A stretch of 64,000 nt of DNA, taken from contig NZ_JAEKPD010000018.1 of the NCBI RefSeq assembly GCF_016412875.1, forward strand, positions 53,333-117,332, given 5' to 3'. This stretch comes from Palleronia pontilimi. GTDB taxonomy: Bacteria > Pseudomonadota > Alphaproteobacteria > Rhodobacterales > Rhodobacteraceae. Shown piece after piece: positions 54,016 through 61,683 of the stretch; within the stretch, counting starts at the first letter, position 1, and each line of letters begins with the position of its first letter. The notes beneath the pieces are model-generated. The model was given only the letters and a program-made list of their open reading frames with translations, searched no databases and was not told where the DNA came from. The translations under genes and the position numbers were made by a program.

Positions 54016-54245
54016 GGAAGGCGACTGTTCCGATCTACCTGTCGAAGCACGACGGGGTGACCCTGAAGATTGATCGCGACGGAGCGTCCTATTGGTCGCT
54101 CTACGTCAACGAATACCGTGCCGAACCGTTCGAAGACCAACGCGAGGCGGCATCGCCCGCAGCACGCGAACGCACCGGTTTTCAGGAACGGGACGCCTCG
54201 GGTCACGCATGCCCGCAAGACATCGCCCAATGGGAAAGGATCTGA
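54012..54245 (+). CDS. Possible small protein between hyuC and hydA
   Basis: 77 codons from a GTG that overlaps the hyuC stop by four bases. The product begins MRKATVPIYLSKHDGVTLKI and has no signal, cysteine cluster or recognised domain. The coupled start speaks for it; the weak amino acid pattern of its second half and the decayed sequence right after it speak against. It may be a real small gene or part of the same decaying stretch. Confidence 0.35.
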   Translation: MRKATVPIYLSKHDGVTLKIDRDGASYWSLYVNEYRAEPFEDQREAASPAARERTGFQERDASGHACPQDIAQWERI

Positions 54246-54246
54246 A

Positions 54247-54350
54247 GTGACCACCGTCACCGGCAACGGCACCTCCGTCACCCAAGACCCGACTTGCACG
54301 GCTGCCGCCCTGACCGACGGCGGCCTGATTTCCGAGGTCGGCGTCACGCC
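54247..54350 (+). pseudogene. Decayed duplicate of the hydA 5' end
   Basis: From the GTG at 54247 the translation reads MTTVTGNGTSVTQDPT and then TCTAAALTDGGLISEVG, which aligns without gaps to the start of the intact hydA at 54698 (MTKVIKNGTIVTHDLTYKAD..). By hand I count about 69 identical bases of 99 and about 18 identical residues of 34. Similarity stops near 54350 and the frame then runs into unrelated sequence overlapping the lipoprotein gene. An AAAGGA precedes the GTG. It is a remnant of a tandem duplication or of a recombined homologue. Confidence 0.7.
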
Positions 54351-54442
54351 CTCCAAGGATCGCGTGGGTCGCACGGGACGGATTGCTCATCCTCGGCCCT
54401 TGGCGCAATCTGGCCGCCAACGCTTTCGCATTGGATCAAGGA

Positions 54443-54688
54443 ATGCATCGAACACTTCTCGTCCTTTTCGCCGTGCTGGGCCCTGTCGGCTGCAACGCGA
54501 TCGGCGGAACCGGTGACGGTATCGAGGAAATCAACGGGATGACCATCGTCAACGACGTGGATGGCGGCCGTCTCATCATCGACGCGCAGGGATGCCAGGG
54601 CGTGGCCGTGCCCGGCTCGAACGTGGTCGAGCCGGTGGTGGATGCGGACGGCCAGCCCGTCTGCGTGCCGCTTGCGCCCAACGGCTAG
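54443..54688 (+). CDS. Small putative lipoprotein upstream of hydA
   Basis: 81 residues from the ATG at 54443 with AAGGAA close upstream. The N-terminus MHRTLLVLFAVLGPVGCNAIGG is a signal with a likely lipobox Cys17. The mature part is short and acidic with two more cysteines (DAQGCQG, GQPVCVP) and no known domain. It ends nine bases before hydA and so belongs to the same unit. A role at the cell envelope in hydantoin or pyrimidine use is only inferred. Confidence 0.65.
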   Translation: MHRTLLVLFAVLGPVGCNAIGGTGDGIEEINGMTIVNDVDGGRLIIDAQGCQGVAVPGSNVVEPVVDADGQPVCVPLAPNG

Positions 54689-54697
54689 GAGGACAGC

Positions 54698-56152
54698 ATG
54701 ACCAAAGTCATCAAGAACGGCACCATCGTCACCCATGACCTGACCTACAAGGCGGATGTCCTGATCGACGGCGGCAGGATCGTCGAAATCGGGCCGGACC
54801 TGAAAGCCGACACGCAGATCGACGCCACCGGCTGCTACGTCATGCCCGGCGGGATCGACCCGCACACGCATCTGGAGATGCCGTTCATGGGGACGTATTC
54901 GGCGGACGATTTCGATTCGGGCACCCGTGCGGCGCTGGCGGGCGGCACCACGATGGTGGTCGATTTCGCGCTGCCGAGCCCCGGGCAGGGGCTGCTGGAT
55001 GCGCTGAAGATGTGGGACAACAAGTCCACCCGCGCCCATTGCGACTATTCCTTCCACATGGCCGTCACCTGGTGGGGCCAGCAAGTCTTCGACGAGATGG
55101 AGACGGTGGTGAAGGAACGCGGCATCAACACGTTCAAGCACTTCATGGCCTACAAGGGCGCGCTGATGGTGCAGGACGACGAGATGTACGCGTCCTTCCA
55201 GCGGCTGGCTGAGCTGGGCGCCATCGCGCTGGTCCACGCCGAGAACGGCGACGTGGTCGCGGACCTCAGCGCCAAGCTTCTGGCCGAGGGGAACACCGGC
55301 CCCGAGGGCCACGCCTATTCGCGGCCCCCCCAGGTCGAGGGCGAGGCGACGAACCGCGCCATCATGATCGCCGACATGGCGGGCGTACCGCTCTACGTCG
55401 TGCACACCAGTTGCGAGGACAGCCACGAGGCCATCCGCCGCGCCCGCCAGCAGGGCAAGCGGGTCTGGGGCGAGCCGCTGATCCAGCACCTGACGCTGGA
55501 CGAGAGCGAGTATTTCAACAAGGACTGGGACCACGCCGCGCGCCGCGTGATGTCGCCGCCCTTCCGCAACAAGCAGCACCAGGACAGCCTGTGGGCGGGG
55601 CTGCAATCGGGCTCGCTGTCGGTGGTGGCCACGGATCACTGCGCCTTCACGACCGCGCAGAAGCGCACGGGCCTGGGCGATTTCACCAAGATCCCCAACG
55701 GCACCGGCGGGCTGGAAGACCGGATGCCGATGCTCTGGACCCATGGCGTGGCGACGGGGCGGCTGACGATGAACGAGTTCGTCGCGGTGACGTCGGCCAA
55801 TATCGCGAAGATCCTCAACTGCTATCCGCGAAAGGGCGCGATCCGGGTGGGCTCGGACGCCGATATCGTGGTCTGGGATCCCGAGAAAGAGAAGACGATC
55901 ACGGCGGATAAACAGGTCTCGGCAATCGACTACAACGTCTTCGAGGGCCAGCAGGTCAAGGGGCTGCCCCGCTTCACCCTGACCCGCGGCCACGTCGCCG
56001 TCCACGACGGAGAACTGCGCGCGGAGGAAGGGCACGGCCAGTTCGTAAAGCGCCCGCCCAAGGGCGCAGTGTCGAAGGCACTGTCCAGCTACAAGGCAAT
56101 CACCGCGCCCCGCCCGGTAGGGCGCTCTGGCATCCCTGCGAGTGGAGTTTGA
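54698..56152 (+). CDS. hydA: Dihydropyrimidinase / D-hydantoinase
   Basis: 484 residues with GGAGG before the ATG. Binuclear zinc amidohydrolase: His56-x-His58 in GGIDPHTHLEMPFMG, the carbamylated Lys153 in FMAYKGAL, and VATDHCAF for the later metal ligands. It opens the ring of dihydrouracil or dihydrothymine to the N-carbamoyl-beta-amino acid, the second step of the reductive pathway, and acts on hydantoins. It stands downstream of hyuC, after the decayed duplicate and the lipoprotein gene. The next gene is a low-GC insert, three bases after the stop. Confidence 0.97.
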   Translation: MTKVIKNGTIVTHDLTYKADVLIDGGRIVEIGPDLKADTQIDATGCYVMPGGIDPHTHLEMPFMGTYSADDFDSGTRAALAGGTTMVVDFALPSPGQGLLDALKMWDNKSTRAHCDYSFHMAVTWWGQQVFDEMETVVKERGINTFKHFMAYKGALMVQDDEMYASFQRLAELGAIALVHAENGDVVADLSAKLLAEGNTGPEGHAYSRPPQVEGEATNRAIMIADMAGVPLYVVHTSCEDSHEAIRRARQQGKRVWGEPLIQHLTLDESEYFNKDWDHAARRVMSPPFRNKQHQDSLWAGLQSGSLSVVATDHCAFTTAQKRTGLGDFTKIPNGTGGLEDRMPMLWTHGVATGRLTMNEFVAVTSANIAKILNCYPRKGAIRVGSDADIVVWDPEKEKTITADKQVSAIDYNVFEGQQVKGLPRFTLTRGHVAVHDGELRAEEGHGQFVKRPPKGAVSKALSSYKAITAPRPVGRSGIPASGV

Positions 56153-56185
56153 CCGATGTTAGACGAGGATACTGAGGATCATGAC

Positions 56186-56728
56186 ATGGTTTTTGAAACG
56201 CAAAAGCAAATTCTTCTGAAGGATTGGGACCATGGAAAAATAGCAATCCGAGATCTGGATGCCTCAATATTCAAGATAAGAGGTTGGTCTATAACGGTTT
56301 TCGGGGGAGTGCTTGCTGCGTCAGTGGCCCTGAAGTTTCCGTCTGTCGCACTACTCTCTATTCTCTCGTCACTTCTTTTCTGGGCGCTTGATGGCCAGTA
56401 TAAGAGTTTCCAACAGAGATTCATTCTGCGAGACGTAGAAATATGCAATTATCTTAATTCAAAAGAATTTTTACGAGCCCAAAAAAGTGGTGAAATCGAT
56501 AGCATACCGATAAGCTTACCGTTTTACGAACTGCCGCGCCGTAGCGAAGAAGATGGATTCAAGCTGAGTAAGAAATTTTCTGTACTTTTGGGCTGGACAC
56601 ATTTGGAGGAGAAAGAAGTCACAGATCAAATTGTAGCTATGAAGCTTCAGAACGTTTCAACGCTTTACATATCTTTGATCGCGCTTTCATTCTTGGCCTT
56701 CCTGATTATCCGCTTCTCTGTAGGATGA
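56186..56728 (+). CDS. Low-GC membrane protein of unknown function
   Basis: 180 residues using the ATG at 56186, seven bases after GAGGA; an ATG at 56156 would add ten residues. Two close hydrophobic helices (residues ~35-75) are followed by a soluble region and one C-terminal helix (TLYISLIALSFLAFLIIRF). The layout and the WALDGQYKSFQQRF segment recall small multi-helix proteins of defence and toxin type (SLATT-like), but this is a resemblance in shape only. The gene is strikingly AT-rich, unlike its neighbours, and sits precisely between hydA and the transporter genes, which points to horizontal insertion. Confidence 0.75.
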   Translation: MVFETQKQILLKDWDHGKIAIRDLDASIFKIRGWSITVFGGVLAASVALKFPSVALLSILSSLLFWALDGQYKSFQQRFILRDVEICNYLNSKEFLRAQKSGEIDSIPISLPFYELPRRSEEDGFKLSKKFSVLLGWTHLEEKEVTDQIVAMKLQNVSTLYISLIALSFLAFLIIRFSVG

Positions 56729-56774
56729 GATTCGTTAGTAATAATATGCAGTTTGCCATCGGCCGGTGTAACGC

Positions 56775-57548
56775 ATGAATGTCGTTTCCGCCCGATCACT
56801 GGACCTGACGTTCCGCACTGGCGACGGGCCGGTCCACGCGCTGAAGGATATCGAACTCGATATCGCGCCCGGCGAGTTCGTCAGCTTCATCGGCCCGTCG
56901 GGCTGCGGCAAGACGACCTTTCTGCGCTGCGTGGCGGGGCTGGAGGCGCCCACGGGCGGCACTCTGACGGTCAACGGCATGACGCCGGACGAGGCGCGGC
57001 GCGCGCGGGCCTATGGTTACGTGTTCCAGGCGGCGGGGCTTTACCCTTGGCGGACCATCGGCGGCAACATTCGCCTGCCGCTGGAGATCATGGGGTTTCC
57101 CGAAGCCGAGAAGAAGCGGCGCGTGGCCGAAACGCTGGCCCTGGTCGATCTGGACGGGTTCGAGAAGAAGTTTCCCTGGCAGCTGTCCGGTGGGATGCAG
57201 CAGCGCGCCTCCATCGCGCGGGCGCTGGCCTTCGATGCGGACCTTTTGCTGATGGACGAGCCCTTCGGCGCACTGGACGAGATCGTGCGCGACCGGCTGA
57301 ACGAAGAGCTTCTGGCCCTTTGGGCGCGGACCGGCAAGACGATGCTCTTCGTCACCCACTCGATCCCCGAGGCGGTGTACCTGTCCACCAAGATCGTCGT
57401 CATGTCGCCGCGCCCGGGGCGGATCAGCGATGTGATCGACAGCCCGCTGCCCAAAGAACGCCCCCTGGACATCCGCGACAGCGCCGAGTTCATCGCAATC
57501 GCCCACCGCGTCCGCGAGGGTCTGCGCGCAGGGATGGAGGCCGCATGA
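56775..57548 (+). CDS. ABC transporter ATP-binding protein (SsuB/TauB/ThiZ type)
   Basis: 257 residues. Walker A GPSGCGKTT (residues 40-48), Q-loop VFQAAGLYPWRT, signature LSGGMQQR (137-144), Walker B LLLMDEPFGALDE and the switch His in FVTHSIPEA. It drives the importer formed by the two permeases and the NMT1-type binding protein downstream. Context (hyuC-hydA before, binding protein after) suggests uptake of pyrimidines, hydantoins or a related heterocycle. The stop overlaps an ATG, as if coupled, but the permease gene starts 253 bases later. Confidence 0.94.
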   Translation: MNVVSARSLDLTFRTGDGPVHALKDIELDIAPGEFVSFIGPSGCGKTTFLRCVAGLEAPTGGTLTVNGMTPDEARRARAYGYVFQAAGLYPWRTIGGNIRLPLEIMGFPEAEKKRRVAETLALVDLDGFEKKFPWQLSGGMQQRASIARALAFDADLLLMDEPFGALDEIVRDRLNEELLALWARTGKTMLFVTHSIPEAVYLSTKIVVMSPRPGRISDVIDSPLPKERPLDIRDSAEFIAIAHRVREGLRAGMEAA

Positions 57549-57697
57549 GCCGGACGGATACAGGGGGCACGCGGCCCCCCGCATCACTGGTCACGGTCAT
57601 CGGCTCCTCAGCCTGTACCGTGTCCCCATCTTGCACCGATCAAGGTAAACAAATCCTTAATCCCGACCAGCGCGCGCGCGACCGCCGTTTCGACAGA

Positions 57698-57759
57698 GGT
57701 ATTTGGAGACCAGTGATGAACGGGGCGCGGTCCTGCTGCATCACTGGTCTGAAAATACC
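57698..57759. repeat. Imperfect inverted repeat with CATCACTGGTC motif
   Basis: Arms at 57698-57718 and 57739-57759 pair at 19 of 21 positions around a 20-base GC-rich loop. Both arms contain the 11-mer GACCAGTGATG / CATCACTGGTC; a third copy of CATCACTGGTC occurs at 57582-57592. The element lies in the gap between the ATPase and the first permease and could be a structured messenger RNA element, an operator or a small mobile repeat. Confidence 0.7.
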
Positions 57760-57801
57760 TTCGCGCAGCATCGGCGTCCGGCGCCGCGGCGGGTCGGCGC
57801 G

Positions 57802-58800
57802 ATGACCGATGCCCCGCTTTCTGCCCCGCAGGCGGGCGTCGGGCGCTCGGGGCGGGTGGCGCTGCGGCTCAGAGCCGTGTCGGGCACCGTGATCCCGGTC
57901 CTTGCCGTGATCGCCGCGCTGGTGGGGCTGTGGTACCTGGCCTGCATCCCCATGAACGCGCAGCAATCGGTGCTGCTGGCCGAGCGGGGCGGCGCCGAGG
58001 TTTCGCCCGCCACCGCCTCCGAGCGGCGCGACGTGGGCGGCATCGCCCTGAGCCTGCGCAATCCCGACCCCGCGCTGGCGCTGGCCTTCGGCCAGGATCG
58101 TCCCGTCCTGCCCGCGCCGCACCAGGTGGCGGCCGAGCTTTGGGGCTCGACCGTCGGGCTGAGGGTTACGTCGAAGCGCAGCCTGGTCTTCCACGGCTGG
58201 ATCACCCTGTCGGCCACGCTGGCGGGCTTTGCGGTGGGCACGGGCCTGGGCATCCTGCTGGCCGTGGGAATCGTTCACAGCCGCGTCATGGACATGAGTG
58301 TCATGCCCTGGGCCATCGTCAGCCAGACCATCCCGATCATCGCCATCGCGCCGATGATCATCGTGGTTCTTTACTCCATCGGTGTGCAGGGGCTGGTGCC
58401 GAAGGCGGTCATCAGCGCTTACCTGTCGTTCTTCCCGGTCGTCGTGGGCATGGTGAAGGGCTTGCGCAGCCCGGACGCGATGCAGCTGGACCTGCTGCGC
58501 ACCTACGGCGCCAGCGGCGCGCAGACCTTCTGGCGGCTGCGGCTGCCCGCGTCGCTGCCCTACCTGTTCGCGTCGCTGAAGATCGGCGTGGCCGCGTCGC
58601 TGATCGGGGCCATCGTGGGCGAGCTGCCGACCGGCGCCGTGCGGGGCCTGGGCGCGCGGCTACTGGCGGGCAGCTATTACGGGCAGACGGTGCAGATCTG
58701 GTCGGCGCTGTTTGCTGCCGCGATCTTGGCGGCGTTGCTGGTGGCGATCATCTCGGGGGTCGAGCGGGTGTTGCTGCGGCGCATGGGGCTGATGCGATGA
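57802..58800 (+). CDS. ABC transporter permease (SsuC/TauC type), long N-terminus
   Basis: 332 residues from the ATG at 57802 (MTDAPLSAPQAGVG). One N-terminal helix is followed by a periplasmic stretch of ~90 residues and then the five-helix binding-protein-dependent permease core. The coupling loop (EAA) is seen as QLDLLRTYGASGAQTFWRLRLPASLP. This type of long first half is typical of thiamin-precursor/pyrimidine-type importers with two different permeases. Its stop overlaps the second permease start (ATGATG). Confidence 0.92.
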   Translation: MTDAPLSAPQAGVGRSGRVALRLRAVSGTVIPVLAVIAALVGLWYLACIPMNAQQSVLLAERGGAEVSPATASERRDVGGIALSLRNPDPALALAFGQDRPVLPAPHQVAAELWGSTVGLRVTSKRSLVFHGWITLSATLAGFAVGTGLGILLAVGIVHSRVMDMSVMPWAIVSQTIPIIAIAPMIIVVLYSIGVQGLVPKAVISAYLSFFPVVVGMVKGLRSPDAMQLDLLRTYGASGAQTFWRLRLPASLPYLFASLKIGVAASLIGAIVGELPTGAVRGLGARLLAGSYYGQTVQIWSALFAAAILAALLVAIISGVERVLLRRMGLMR

Positions 58801-59642
58801 TGCTGGTGGTCTTCGCGCTGGTCCTTTGGGCCGCCGGTTGGGCGTTGAATGTCCGGCTGGCCAGCGGACCCGCCGCCGACACGGGCACGGCGCAGCTGGC
58901 CGTGCCCGCGCTGTTCGGACTGACGCTGATCGTCATGTGGGAGCTGATCGTGCGCGGGCTGGAGGTGCCGGGCGTGATCCTGCCGCCGCCCTCGGCCATC
59001 GGCTTCGCTTTCGCGGGACAGTGGGACGTGATCTGGGCCGACTTCGTGCAGACCTTCGTGAAGGGCGCGCTGTCGGGCTATGTCATCGGCGCGCTCGCCG
59101 CCTTCGCCGTCGCGATCCTGGCCGACCGGTTCGACTTCCTGAAACGCGGGTTGCTGCCGGTGGGCAACTTCATGGCCGCGCTGCCCATCGTCGGCACCGC
59201 GCCGATCCTGGTGATGTGGTTCGGCTTCGACTGGCAGTCGAAGGCGGCGGTCGTCGTGGTGATGGTGTTCTTCCCGATCCTCGTGAACACCGTGGCGGGG
59301 CTGGCCGACACGGCCGCCATGCAGCGCGACCTGATGCGGACCTACGGCGCTAGCTACACCCAGACCCTGCTGAAGCTGCGGATCCCCGCGGCGCTGCCCT
59401 TCATCTTCAACGGGCTGAAGATCTCGACCACGCTGGCGCTGATCGGTGCCATCGTGGCCGAATTCTTCGGCTCGCCCACGCTCGGGATGGGCTTTCGCAT
59501 CTCGACCAGCGTCGGCCAACTCGCGCTCGACATGGTCTGGGCCGAGATCGTGGCGGCGGCCCTTGCGGGTTCCGCGTTTTACGGCATCATCGCCGTCATC
59601 GAAAAGCGGGTGACCTTCTGGCATCCGTCCCATCGGGGATGA
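58797..59642 (+). CDS. ABC transporter permease, second subunit
   Basis: 281 residues starting at the ATG overlapping the first permease stop; an adjacent ATG one codon later is equally possible. The core helices and coupling loop MQRDLMRTYGASYTQTLLKLRIPAALP are complete, and VAEFFGSPTLGMGFRI is typical of the family. Together with the first permease it would form a heterodimeric channel. It is followed by the binding protein gene after 35 bases. Confidence 0.93.
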   Translation: MMLVVFALVLWAAGWALNVRLASGPAADTGTAQLAVPALFGLTLIVMWELIVRGLEVPGVILPPPSAIGFAFAGQWDVIWADFVQTFVKGALSGYVIGALAAFAVAILADRFDFLKRGLLPVGNFMAALPIVGTAPILVMWFGFDWQSKAAVVVVMVFFPILVNTVAGLADTAAMQRDLMRTYGASYTQTLLKLRIPAALPFIFNGLKISTTLALIGAIVAEFFGSPTLGMGFRISTSVGQLALDMVWAEIVAAALAGSAFYGIIAVIEKRVTFWHPSHRG

Positions 59643-59677
59643 ACCCCGGGGGCAGACATCAACAAGGAGTAACGGAC

Positions 59678-60661
59678 ATGAGAACCACCATCATCGCCGC
59701 CGCGGCGGCCCTGACGGCTGCGGGTGCCGCCCACGCGCAGGACGACGTGGCGCTGCAGCTGAAATGGGTCACGCAGGCCCAGTTCGCGGGCTATTACGTG
59801 GCCGAGGACCAGGGCTTCTACGACGAAGAGAACCTGAACGTGACCATCCTGCCCGGCGGTCCGGACATCGCGCCGCCGCAGGTGCTGGCGGGCGGCGGTG
59901 CCGACGTCATGGTGGATTGGATGCCGTCGGCCCTGTCGGCGCGCGAGAAAGGCTTGCCCATCGTCAACATCGCCCAGCCCTTCAAGACCAGCGGGTTGAT
60001 GCTGACCTGCTGGAAGGACACCGGCATCACCGGACCCGAGGATTTCGCGGGCCGCACCATCGGCGTCTGGTTCTTCGGCAACGAATACCCGTTCCTGAGC
60101 TGGATGAGCCAGGAAGGCATTCCCACCGATGCGTCCGATGACGGGATCACGGTGCTGAAGCAGGGCTTCAACGTGGACCCGCTGTTGCAGCGGCAGGCCG
60201 ATTGCATCTCGACCATGACCTACAACGAGTTCGGCCAGGTGCTGGATGCGGGCGTGACCGAGGACGAACTGGTGACCTTCAAGTACGAGGACCAGGGCGT
60301 CGCCACGCTGGAAGATGGGCTCTACGTGCTGGAGCAGAACCTGGAGGATCCGGCCTTCGTCGACAAGATGACCCGGTTCGTGCGCGCGTCGATGAAAGGC
60401 TGGAAATGGGCCGAGGAGAACCCCGAAGAGGCCGCCATGATCGTTCTGGACAATGACGAAACCGGCGCCCAGACCGAAGCCCACCAGGTCCGCATGATGG
60501 GCGAGATCGCGAAGCTCACCGCCGGATCGAACGGCGCGCTGGACGAGGCCGACTACCGCCGCACGGTGGACACGCTGCTGGCGGGCGGCTCGGACCCGGT
60601 GATATCGGCCGAGCCGGAAGGCGCATGGACGTCGGACATCACGGATGCCGCGCTGAACTGA
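59678..60661 (+). CDS. NMT1/THI5-like ABC transporter substrate-binding protein
   Basis: 327 residues with AAGGAG upstream and a signal peptide (MRTTIIAAAAALTAAGAAHA). The mature protein opens with LQLKWVTQAQFAGYYVAEDQGFYDEENL, the hallmark of NMT1/ThiY/RibY-like proteins that bind pyrimidines, formylaminopyrimidine or riboflavin. In this context uracil, thymine, dihydropyrimidines or hydantoins are the likely ligands. It is the last gene of the unit and is followed by a strong terminator. Confidence 0.92.
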   Translation: MRTTIIAAAAALTAAGAAHAQDDVALQLKWVTQAQFAGYYVAEDQGFYDEENLNVTILPGGPDIAPPQVLAGGGADVMVDWMPSALSAREKGLPIVNIAQPFKTSGLMLTCWKDTGITGPEDFAGRTIGVWFFGNEYPFLSWMSQEGIPTDASDDGITVLKQGFNVDPLLQRQADCISTMTYNEFGQVLDAGVTEDELVTFKYEDQGVATLEDGLYVLEQNLEDPAFVDKMTRFVRASMKGWKWAEENPEEAAMIVLDNDETGAQTEAHQVRMMGEIAKLTAGSNGALDEADYRRTVDTLLAGGSDPVISAEPEGAWTSDITDAALN

Positions 60662-60686
60662 TCGGCCCACCGAAGACCCTGATTGA

Positions 60687-60714
60687 AACGCCCGGTCTTC
60701 GCGCCGGGCGTTTT
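60687..60714 (+). terminator. Intrinsic terminator after the pyrimidine transporter unit
   Basis: AACGCCCGG and CCGGGCGTT form a 9-bp stem with an eight-base loop, followed by TTTTGCTGTT. It is 25 bases after the binding protein stop. Confidence 0.88.
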
Positions 60715-60760
60715 GCTGTTATCCTGAGGCGGCTTGTATTTTTGATCAGGAGCATTTGCC

Positions 60761-61120
60761 ATGAAATATCTTGTTTGCATCGCCGGTCTGATGGTCGGCG
60801 CGGCTGCCCAGGCGCAGGACGTGAACTGTCCCGGTGCGCAAACCCAACTCGAGCTGAACGAATGCGCCGCGCGGGCGTGGCAGGACGCCGATGCCGAGCT
60901 GAACCGGCTCTGGAGGATCGTGAAGCCCCAGGCCGATCGCGCGGGGACCGGGCAGGCGCTGCTGGACGCGCAGCGCGCCTGGCTCAGATATCGCGATGCC
61001 ACCTGCGACGCCGAGGCGGCGGAATACGGGCGCGGATCCATCGTTCCCTATATCATCGGCGCCTGTGCCACGCGGCTGACGCTGGCGCGCAACGCCGAGC
61101 TTCGCGCGTTGCAGCGATAG
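60761..61120 (+). CDS. LprI/DUF1311-family secreted protein
   Basis: 119 residues with a signal peptide (MKYLVCIAGLMVGAAAQAQ). The mature domain has the DUF1311 pattern: C..AQTQLELNECA, LNRLWR, LLDAQRAWLRYRDATCDAEA and GACATRLTLARNAELR, with cysteines likely to be disulfide-bonded. Some family members (LprI) inhibit lysozyme; most have no known role. It is a single gene between terminators. Confidence 0.9.
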   Translation: MKYLVCIAGLMVGAAAQAQDVNCPGAQTQLELNECAARAWQDADAELNRLWRIVKPQADRAGTGQALLDAQRAWLRYRDATCDAEAAEYGRGSIVPYIIGACATRLTLARNAELRALQR

Positions 61121-61279
61121 CGCGGGCATCGGGCGGACCGGTGCTATTGCCGCTCGGCGCGCATCCCAGGCGGGTTGCCGCGGGCGCATAGCGGGCATTC
61201 GGCACCGGGGGTTACCCCCGCATCGGGCGCTTCATAGGTGCTGTGTCAAGCAAGGACACATGACCCGAGGAGACATCAG

Positions 61280-61510
61280 ATGGCTGATGCAAGCTATATC
61301 GAGACCAAGGCCCCGCGCCGCACATGGGGCGAAGCGATCACCGACTTCTTCACCCCCATGGGGCAACGGCTGGTCGCCATGGGCGAGAATTCGTCGCGCT
61401 ACCGTCGGCTGGAACGGCTGACGGCCATGAGCGATGCCGAGCTGGCCGAACGCGGCGTGAAGCGCGAAGACATCGTGCGCCACGTCTTCGCAGACGTGTA
61501 CTACGTCTGA
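61280..61510 (+). CDS. DUF1127 domain small protein
   Basis: 76 residues from the ATG at 61280 with GAGGAGA upstream. The C-terminal half (RRLERLTAMSDAELAERGVKREDIVRHVF) is the DUF1127 motif. Small DUF1127 proteins influence phosphate, carbon and RNA metabolism in alphaproteobacteria and several bind RNA; the arginine-rich centre fits that. It is followed by a run of hairpins. Confidence 0.85.
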   Translation: MADASYIETKAPRRTWGEAITDFFTPMGQRLVAMGENSSRYRRLERLTAMSDAELAERGVKREDIVRHVFADVYYV

Positions 61511-61519
61511 GCCGGGCGC

Positions 61520-61560
61520 GGATTTCTCGAGAAATCCGTCACGTTTTCCTCAAGGAAAAC
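61520..61560. repeat. Two tandem 18-bp palindromes
   Basis: GGATTTCTCGAGAAATCC (61520-61537, perfect palindrome) and GTTTTCCTCAAGGAAAAC (61543-61560, perfect 8-bp arms, two-base centre) are separated by GTCAC. Together they look like a unit element; similar paired palindromes occur in Rhodobacterales intergenic regions. Location is right after a DUF1127 gene. Confidence 0.7.
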
Positions 61561-61572
61561 GCATCCGCGACC

Positions 61573-61615
61573 ACCGCCCGCGCCGACGCTGAATGTCGGC
61601 GCGGGCGGTTTGCGT
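61573..61615 (+). terminator. Strong hairpin terminator after the DUF1127 gene
   Basis: ACCGCCCGCGCCGAC and GTCGGCGCGGGCGGT form a perfect 15-bp stem with a seven-base loop (GCTGAAT), followed by TTTGCGTTTCGG. The T tract is short, but the stem is very stable. Confidence 0.8.
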
Positions 61616-61683
61616 TTCGGGTCGATTGACACCGCCGGAGCCGCGCCACAGGGTGCCCCGAACAAGTCGGGGAGGGATGGCGC

